A stretch of 19,796 nt of DNA from Leptofilum sp050292445 (GTDB lineage: Bacteria; Chloroflexota; Anaerolineae; Promineifilales; Promineifilaceae), in contig JBNKLQ010000097.1 of NCBI GenBank assembly GCA_050292445.1, positions 1 through 19,796 of the forward strand, given 5' to 3'. Position numbers and translations under genes: made by a program. How positions within the stretch are numbered: position 1 is the stretch's first letter; each line of letters starts with the position of its first letter. The notes beneath the pieces are model-generated. The model saw nothing but the letters and a program-made list of their open reading frames with translations. It was not told where the DNA came from and did no database searches. Shown here in pieces: positions 15,095-19,796 of the stretch.

Positions 15095-15895
15095 TTAGCG
15101 TCCCTTGAAATCAGGAGCACGCCGCTCGGCAAAGGCCTTTACACCTTCCAAATGATCATGGCTGGGGATGGTTTGCTTTTGCAGGCGGGCTTCATACTCG
15201 ATGGTGCTGGCCAAGTCATGCTGCGCCGCGTGATTCAGCGCATGTTTAGTGAGACCCAGAGCTAAAGTCGGCCGTTTGGCCAGCTTGTGCGCCCATTCAA
15301 GCGCTTCCGACAACAGTTGGTCTGGGGCAGCCACTTTGTTCGTCAGGCCAAACGCCAGGCAGCGCTCTGCCGGAATACGCTCCCCCTCAATGGCAATCTG
15401 GTAAGCACGACTGTAGCCAATCTGCCGCACCAAAAACCAGCAGGCACCGGCATCCGGCAACAGACCAATGTTGCTGAAGGCCATCATGAGGCTGGCATCC
15501 TCGGCCATCACCAATAAATCGCAGGCCAGGGCCAGGGCAGCACCAGCGCCAGCAGCTACCCCATTCACGGCGGCAATCACGGGCTTCTCAATTGTGGTAA
15601 TTAATCCCATCAACGGTTGATAATTGTTCAAGATGCCATCATACACCTGTTCGGCCGTGGGCTTTTGGGCAAAATCAGACAGGTCTGCCCCGGCGCAGAA
15701 ACCCTTGCCCGCGCCGGTCAACACAATGGCGCGCACGTTGTCATCATCGCGGGCGTGGCTGAACGCAGCCCGCAAATCCTCGTTTAGCTGGGCGTTGAGC
15801 GCGTTACGCCGCTCCGGGCGATTGAGGCTGATTTGGGCGACCTGATCATCATGCGCGTACAAAATGGTTGAGAAAACGGGAAGATTTGCGGACAC
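15095..15895 (-). CDS. Enoyl-CoA hydratase/isomerase, PaaG-like
   Basis: This crotonase-fold enzyme of 266 residues is counted from the GTG at 15895. The longer reading to 16012 adds 39 unusual residues; the GTG has AAGGAG five bases before it and gives the normal family length. Motifs are NRPERRNALN (the CoA-binding start), GAGKGFCAGADLSDF (oxyanion hole) and PVIAAVNGVAAGAGAALALACDL. Then comes FSNIGLLPD148AGACW, as in PaaG, where Asp replaces the hydratase glutamates. It is therefore more likely an isomerase or ring/double-bond shifting enzyme than a plain hydratase, although hydratase activity cannot be excluded. It is the first gene of the minus-strand acyl-CoA run; the 255-base gap upstream to the divergent flavin oxidoreductase must hold its promoter. 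Confidence 0.93.
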   Translation of the reverse strand: MSANLPVFSTILYAHDDQVAQISLNRPERRNALNAQLNEDLRAAFSHARDDDNVRAIVLTGAGKGFCAGADLSDFAQKPTAEQVYDGILNNYQPLMGLITTIEKPVIAAVNGVAAGAGAALALACDLLVMAEDASLMMAFSNIGLLPDAGACWFLVRQIGYSRAYQIAIEGERIPAERCLAFGLTNKVAAPDQLLSEALEWAHKLAKRPTLALGLTKHALNHAAQHDLASTIEYEARLQKQTIPSHDHLEGVKAFAERRAPDFKGR

Positions 15896-15998
15896 AGCAT
15901 CTCCTTCATGGGTAGTCAACATGGGTATTCTGAGGAATGGTACCAAACTATAATCGTCACAGAGCATTTGTGCAACGAGCACAGCAAGTGGAAATCTG

Positions 15999-16015
15999 GC
16001 TGTGATACTCACAGC
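15999..16015. promoter_or_regulatory. Dyad GCTGTGA-TAC-TCACAGC in a divergent promoter region
   Basis: A perfect 7-bp inverted repeat with a 3-base centre lies midway between the divergent enoyl-CoA hydratase and LLM oxidoreductase genes, a good position for a dimeric operator. It has TGTGA/TCACA halves but a 3-base centre rather than the 6 of CRP sites. Confidence 0.35.
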
Positions 16016-16150
16016 TCAATAATCATTCTCGACAAAAGATGTCAGGAATCATGAGGTAAAATCTCTGCATCATAAGCATTTCCCCAGATACTTTCTGATA
16101 GATCGATGAATTGGCTCGCGGTTTCCGGGGAAATTCAGGAGCGAATCTTT

Positions 16151-16987
16151 ATGAAATATGGCTTTGTCATTCCCAGCGGCGATGCGCGCACCGTAGCCGA
16201 TTTGGCAAAAACGGCCGAATCCGCTAGCTGGGACGCAATTTTTGTCTGGGAACCGGTCTGGGGCATCGACGCCTGGATTAGCCTGACAGCCGCCGCCATG
16301 CAAACCGAGCGCATTCGCCTGGGCACGATGATCACGCCCATTTCCCGGATGCGCCCCTGGAAGCTGGCCAGCGAGACGGCCACGCTGGACAATCTTTCCG
16401 GTGGGCGCGTCATTTTGGGCGTGGGGCTAGGCGCAGTGGACACCGGCTTTACTGCCTTTGGCGAAGTGGTTGATCGCAAAACCCGCGCTGAGCTGCTGGA
16501 CGAAGGGCTGGACATCCTGACGGGGTTGTGGCGTGGTCAGCCATTTAATTACAGTGGCAAACATTATCAGGTGCAGGAATGTGACTTTTTTCCACCCCCA
16601 CCACCTGTGCAGCAACCGCGCATTCCTATTTGGATGGTCGGTGCCTGGAACTGGCCCAAATCAATGGCCCGCGTCTTGCGCTACGATGGCCTGCTGCCCA
16701 ACGTGCTGGATGCCCAAAAACAGCACCAGCCGCTTACCCCCGAAGCCGTCGCCGAAATGTCAGCCTTTGTTCAGGCGGAAAAGCCCAACGAACCATTTGA
16801 TATTGTGGTTGAGGGCGAAACGCCAGGAGATCAACCAGAAGAGGCGGCGGAAGTGGTACGGCCGTATGCTAAAGCAGGCGCAACCTGGTGGCTAGAAGCC
16901 CGCTGGCAGGCACCTCGAACAACTGAAGGCGAACAGTTAGTCATGGACCGGATTCTGCAAGGGCCACCTGTTTTGAGTGAAAAGTAA
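16151..16987 (+). CDS. LLM-class flavin-dependent oxidoreductase
   Basis: This 278-residue luciferase-like TIM-barrel protein uses FMN or F420. It opens with MKYGFVIPSGDARTVADLAK, has WDAIFVWEP, RIRLGTMITPISRMRPWKLA and LSGGRVILGVGLG, all standard for LLM F420/FMN monooxygenase or reductase members, and ends without extra domains. It is slightly short for the family (~290-340). The start at 16151 is chosen over the in-frame ATG at 16106 because AGGAG lies nine bases before it and the protein begins as homologues do. It is divergent from the acyl-CoA run and could share its regulation. The substrate is unknown, and flavin versus F420 cannot be told by eye. Confidence 0.92.
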   Translation: MKYGFVIPSGDARTVADLAKTAESASWDAIFVWEPVWGIDAWISLTAAAMQTERIRLGTMITPISRMRPWKLASETATLDNLSGGRVILGVGLGAVDTGFTAFGEVVDRKTRAELLDEGLDILTGLWRGQPFNYSGKHYQVQECDFFPPPPPVQQPRIPIWMVGAWNWPKSMARVLRYDGLLPNVLDAQKQHQPLTPEAVAEMSAFVQAEKPNEPFDIVVEGETPGDQPEEAAEVVRPYAKAGATWWLEARWQAPRTTEGEQLVMDRILQGPPVLSEK

Positions 16988-17033
16988 GCAGTGCCCATAT
17001 ATTCACTTGGGGCCCGGTATATTCTTACACAAC

Positions 17034-17061
17034 TTGCAAACTCTTGGCGTTGCTCTATAAT
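17034..17061 (+). promoter_or_regulatory. Promoter of tRNA-Pro
   Basis: TTGCAA (17034-17039), a 16-base spacer and a perfect TATAAT (17056-17061) lie 12 bases before the mature tRNA 5' end. This is the clearest sigma-70-type promoter in the window. Confidence 0.8.
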
Positions 17062-17072
17062 TTGCAACTGTC

Positions 17073-17146
<74 letters not shown>

Positions 17147-17153
17147 CAAATGT

Positions 17154-17193
17154 AAAAACGGCCGTTTCTCAAGTGAGAGACGGCCGTTTTTTT
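17154..17193. terminator. Bidirectional terminator built from two ACGGCCGT motifs
   Basis: A ~16-bp stem has a 4-base loop AAGT (17171-17174) and one G-U pair. Each arm contains ACGGCCGT. A T run of seven (17187-17193) serves the tRNA, and on the minus strand five T serve the convergent MFS gene. Confidence 0.88.
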
Positions 17194-17224
17194 CTGCTTA
17201 CTTGATTATTGCGTCCTTGAACCA

Positions 17225-18418
17225 TTATTCCCCGGCAAAAGCAACCGGAAGCGTTTTGCGGCGTTGCCAGAGCATGAACACAAAAATAAGCGCGTTGATC
17301 GCCAGGCTGAAAAACACCAGCCAGGGCATAGTGTGCGCACCGAAACGCTCAATAGCCTGTCCAGTCAACCACGGCAGCACCACAGCCCCAAGACTGTCCC
17401 CCAAAATAATGATGCTGCTAACCGTTGCCGTCAATTTGATGGACTGCCCGGCCAGGTTGTAGCCGGTTGCCCAAATAGGGGCCATGAAAAAACCCACCAT
17501 TACTGTCGCAACCCACAAGATGTTGACCGAACCCGGCGCGAGAATCGGTAAGGCCAGCGCGCCAAGTCCGCCCAGGAAGGCAACCGTCAGGATTTGTTCC
17601 GGTTCATAGCGCGCCGCCACGGCAATGGAAATACCGCGACCAATGGTAAACGCCAGCCAAAATCCGGAAGTCAGGTACGCCGCGCGCGTCGCATTTGCTA
17701 AATCAAGGGTCAGCGTATAGGTGTAAATCCAGTTGCCAAAAGTAATTTCAGAGCCAACATAGAAAAACAGGAACAGCATCGCAATGATGATTGTCAGCCA
17801 GGCTTTGCGCAGGTTTCCCTGTGACTGGATGTTGTCTTCCTGTTTATCGGGTTGTTCCGGGCTGCCGGTCAGGAACAGAACAAACAGGCCAACAAGCACG
17901 GCAAGCCCGGCCAATGCCCAGTAAGCATGCTGATAAGTACCCCCCAGCTTCAATACCTGAGCAAAAACTGTTGGGGCCAGAAATGCACCCAAGCCAAAAG
18001 AAAAATGCAGCCCGTTCATATAGGGCCCGGCGTTTTTGCCATGTGTCCACATCAGCAAGGTGTTAGCCCCTGTGTTAATCATGCCAACGGGCAGACCGTT
18101 AATAAAAAAGATCAGCAGCAGCACCGGCAGGCTGCCTGCCTGCGGTATAAGGGCAAACAACACGGCACTTGCCAGTTGAGCTAAGCCAAGCAAAAGATAG
18201 CCCCGCGATAAACGATCGAAAAGACGGCCGCTTATAGCAGTTCCCAACATGCCACCCAGGGCACCAAATAGAAAGATTGAGCCAATAGCCCCTAACGTGC
18301 TGCCGGTTTGTTCCGCCAGGGAAGGCAGCGCTGGACCAGTGATACCCAGGCTATAGCCCAGGCTCACGAAAAGGAGATAATAGCCGCTGGTGTTGCGGAG
18401 TTTTTCACTTTTTGTCAC
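17225..18418 (-). CDS. MFS transporter, sugar type (NaGLT1/MFSD4-like layout)
   Basis: This 397-residue polytopic protein has about 12 hydrophobic helices. The 2-3 loop has GRLFDRLSRG, the MFS signature. Helix 4-5 carries NTGANTLLMW and GPYMNGLHFSFGLGAF, a pattern I associate with sodium/glucose MFS carriers such as NaGLT1/MFSD4 and with FucP-like sugar symporters. The central loop (~190-205) is short and acidic (SPEQPDKQED). Its GTG start overlaps the TGA of the beta-glucosidase gene (GTGA, 4 bp), so the two are translationally coupled. The likely role is uptake of the glycoside cleaved by that enzyme or of the released sugar. The exact substrate is not readable. It is followed by a bidirectional terminator. 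Confidence 0.93.
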   Translation of the reverse strand: MTKSEKLRNTSGYYLLFVSLGYSLGITGPALPSLAEQTGSTLGAIGSIFLFGALGGMLGTAISGRLFDRLSRGYLLLGLAQLASAVLFALIPQAGSLPVLLLIFFINGLPVGMINTGANTLLMWTHGKNAGPYMNGLHFSFGLGAFLAPTVFAQVLKLGGTYQHAYWALAGLAVLVGLFVLFLTGSPEQPDKQEDNIQSQGNLRKAWLTIIIAMLFLFFYVGSEITFGNWIYTYTLTLDLANATRAAYLTSGFWLAFTIGRGISIAVAARYEPEQILTVAFLGGLGALALPILAPGSVNILWVATVMVGFFMAPIWATGYNLAGQSIKLTATVSSIIILGDSLGAVVLPWLTGQAIERFGAHTMPWLVFFSLAINALIFVFMLWQRRKTLPVAFAGE

Positions 18419-19647
18419 AAATTTATCCGGTTTGTCTGAGCCACGGTGCTCAACCAGCGGGCGCTGGCTTTAACGGTGCGCTGCTGCGTGCTGCGGTCCA
18501 CGGCAATAATGCCAAATGTGGGACGGTAACCCAGCATCCATTCAAAATTATCAAAGGCAGACCAGGCAAAATAGCCGCGAATATCCAGCCCTTCTTCCCG
18601 GCAAGCGGCAACGCTTTGCAAGGCAGTCTGATAGTAAGCCAAGCGACGGCCGTCATCGGCTGTGCCAATGCCGTTTTCGGTAACCATCAGGGGAAGGCCC
18701 GTCATTTCGTGGGCGCGGCGCAGGGTTGCGCCAATGGCTTCCGGCCAAAATTCGTAGCCCATTTGCGTCACTTCTACGCCTTCTTCTGGGCCGAGCGCTC
18801 CGTCTGGACCATACCGCTCACGGGTATAGGTTTGTACGCCAACAAAATCATCCTGGCGGGCGGCTTCCAGGAACACATCTTGCAATTCCCAGCGCATCTT
18901 ATCACGCACGGCTTCGCCGCCAGGCAATGCCTGCATATCGGACATAGCTATCGTTAAACCAACAAGAAGCGACGGCCGTTCCGCTTTAATCGCCTCTCGT
19001 GCCTGATGATGAGCCGCTATAATGACATCGCGCCCCAGAGCTGTTCCGGCAAACATAAAGGGGGCAAACTGCTCCAGTGTTGTGTGCAACGCTGCCGCCG
19101 CGTTCTTAAGGAACGTTTTATCAGGGCCACCAGCCATCCAAATCATAGCTGCCATACGGGGGATATTGACTTCGTTAATGGTGCAGACGACCTCGACCAG
19201 ATCGCCCAGATGTTGGGTCACTTTTTGGGCATAACGGCCGAATTTTGCGGCCGTTTCCATATTTTGCCAGCCACCCTGGCTGATAAGCCAACGCGGCGAG
19301 GTGAAGTGATGATAAGTCACCACTGGCTTCAGACCGTGCGCATGGCAACTTTCACACATGCGGCGGTAATGATCCAGGGCGGCGGTGGAAAAACGGCCGT
19401 CTTCCGGCTCCACCCGGGCCCATTCCACCGAAAAACGATAACTGTTAAAGTCTAATTCGGCCAGCAGCGCCAAATCTTCTGGGTACCGATAGAAATGGTC
19501 AATGGCATCACCAGACGGTTCGGCAAAAACCGTGTTTGGCACATGCTCCATGACCCAAAAATCGCTGTTTGTATTGTTACCTTCTACCTGGTGTGCGGCC
19601 GTTGCCGTGCCCCATAAAAACCCTTGTGGAAATTCGTAATTCTTCAT
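18415..19647 (-). CDS. Glycoside hydrolase family 1 beta-glucosidase-like enzyme
   Basis: This 410-residue GH1 (beta/alpha)8 retaining glycosidase has an N-terminal FLWGTATAAHQVEG, RFSVEWARVEPEDG and YHHFTSPRWL. The acid/base E159 is in TINEVN (usual TxNEP), the nucleophile E324 in MVTENGIG, and the sugar site FDNFEWMLGYRPTFGI. Both catalytic glutamates are present, so it should be active. It lacks a signal peptide and is therefore cytosolic, fitting with the coupled transporter. It is a little shorter than the usual ~450. The start is ATG 19647, with AAGGA six bases before it; a TTG two codons earlier is in frame but less likely. Beta-glucosidase, beta-galactosidase or fucosidase specificity cannot be separated by eye. 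Confidence 0.95.
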   Translation of the reverse strand: MKNYEFPQGFLWGTATAAHQVEGNNTNSDFWVMEHVPNTVFAEPSGDAIDHFYRYPEDLALLAELDFNSYRFSVEWARVEPEDGRFSTAALDHYRRMCESCHAHGLKPVVTYHHFTSPRWLISQGGWQNMETAAKFGRYAQKVTQHLGDLVEVVCTINEVNIPRMAAMIWMAGGPDKTFLKNAAAALHTTLEQFAPFMFAGTALGRDVIIAAHHQAREAIKAERPSLLVGLTIAMSDMQALPGGEAVRDKMRWELQDVFLEAARQDDFVGVQTYTRERYGPDGALGPEEGVEVTQMGYEFWPEAIGATLRRAHEMTGLPLMVTENGIGTADDGRRLAYYQTALQSVAACREEGLDIRGYFAWSAFDNFEWMLGYRPTFGIIAVDRSTQQRTVKASARWLSTVAQTNRINL

Positions 19648-19677
19648 GGTCAATCCTTATTGGAAATGGCTTTATCT

Positions 19678-19732
19678 CAGGCAAAGACGCCAAGTTTTTT
19701 CCCTTTGCAACTTCGGGCCTCTGCGTGAGCAT
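19678..19732. repeat. Degenerate GCAAAGACGCCAAG / CTCTGCGTGAG intergenic repeat
   Basis: The gap upstream of the glycosidase contains GGCAAAGACGCCAAG (19681-19695), TTTGCAACTTCG and CTCTGCGTGAG. It is a relic of the CTTTGCGTCTTTGCG-type repeats widespread in bacterial intergenic DNA (recognised from memory). It is similar in kind to the element at 894-961. Confidence 0.5.
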
Positions 19733-19737
19733 TCTCC

Positions 19738-19796
19738 TTACTTCAATTGGTTTAGAAAAGTTTGGGCAGCCTGCATAAAGGCCGGGTAGTTTTCCC
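19738..19796 (-). CDS. C-terminal end of an unidentified gene
   Basis: On the minus strand the frame entering from the right edge reads ENYPAFMQAAQTFLNQLK and stops at TAA (19738-19740). The amphipathic PAFMQAAQTFLNQL ending is the kind of last helix seen in alpha/beta hydrolases and many other proteins. Eighteen residues are too few to identify a family. It would be the gene upstream of the glycosidase and might belong to the same operon. Confidence 0.45.
   Translation of the reverse strand, partial: ENYPAFMQAAQTFLNQLK

Noticed and set aside
15896..16012. A 39-residue N-terminal extension of the enoyl-CoA hydratase
   Set aside because: The in-frame GTG at 15895 has AAGGAG at ideal distance and gives the normal family length; the extension has no family similarity.
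16001..16013. CRP/FNR-type binding site (TGTGA/TCACA)
   Set aside because: The spacing between half-sites is 3 bases rather than the 6 of CRP or 4 of FNR sites, so only a generic dyad is reported.
16029..16062. Promoter TCGACA ... TAAAAT before the LLM oxidoreductase
   Set aside because: The spacer would be 22 bases, too long for a normal sigma-70 promoter.

Overview
This window is about 19.8 kb of roughly 50-55% GC bacterial DNA. It probably comes from a Chloroflexota lineage of the Anaerolineae/Ardenticatenia/Caldilineae type. That placement is inference from gene content: an ATP-type PEP carboxykinase, a giant cyclase-ATPase-TPR protein, an Os1348/Franean1_4349-like RiPP precursor, ACAD10/11-type genes, and an extreme excess of the palindrome ACGGCCGT. 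There is no rRNA or taxonomic marker gene. I see no CRISPR array, insertion sequence or phage genes.

Left part (1-8357). The 3' half of pckA ends at a strong terminator. A membrane-anchored protein follows that combines a degenerate copper-amine-oxidase-like region with a C-terminal haem-c domain. Next is a tiny gene with its own promoter, a perfect Shine-Dalgarno and its own terminator; it looks like a precursor for a ribosomally made modified peptide (RiPP), with no modification enzyme in view. Facing it on the minus strand is a 1373-residue protein built like soluble adenylyl cyclase: two cyclase domains with complementary losses, a P-loop ATPase and TPRs. Its 3' third is clearly AT-richer than the rest. 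A small two-TM membrane protein lies upstream of it on the same strand.

Middle (8549-9675). A plus-strand lipoprotein gene abuts a stretch of gene debris. The debris holds the C-terminal remnants of a sarcosine-oxidase-like flavoprotein (frameshifted) and of an OppF/DppF-type ABC ATPase, joined head to tail.

Catabolic run (9676-15895, minus strand). Seven genes follow one another in the same direction: PaaG-like enoyl-CoA hydratase/isomerase, SDR, acyl-CoA dehydrogenase, APH-like phosphotransferase, two-TM K+ channel, alpha/beta hydrolase and a PECR-like SDR. Several gaps are tiny or overlapping. The phosphotransferase plus dehydrogenase pair corresponds to the two halves of eukaryotic ACAD10/11 and to LvaA/LvaC of the levulinate pathway. 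This suggests that the run degrades 4-hydroxy (or similar) fatty acids through a phosphorylated acyl-CoA. A divergent LLM-class flavin oxidoreductase sits upstream.

Right part (17034-19796). A tRNA-Pro(CGG) with a clear promoter is followed by a terminator whose stem is made from two copies of the genome's ACGGCCGT motif. Then come a GH1 beta-glucosidase and an MFS sugar-type transporter that overlap by 4 bp (a glycoside uptake and hydrolysis pair), and the last codons of another minus-strand gene. Most of the larger intergenic gaps carry degenerate short-repeat families.
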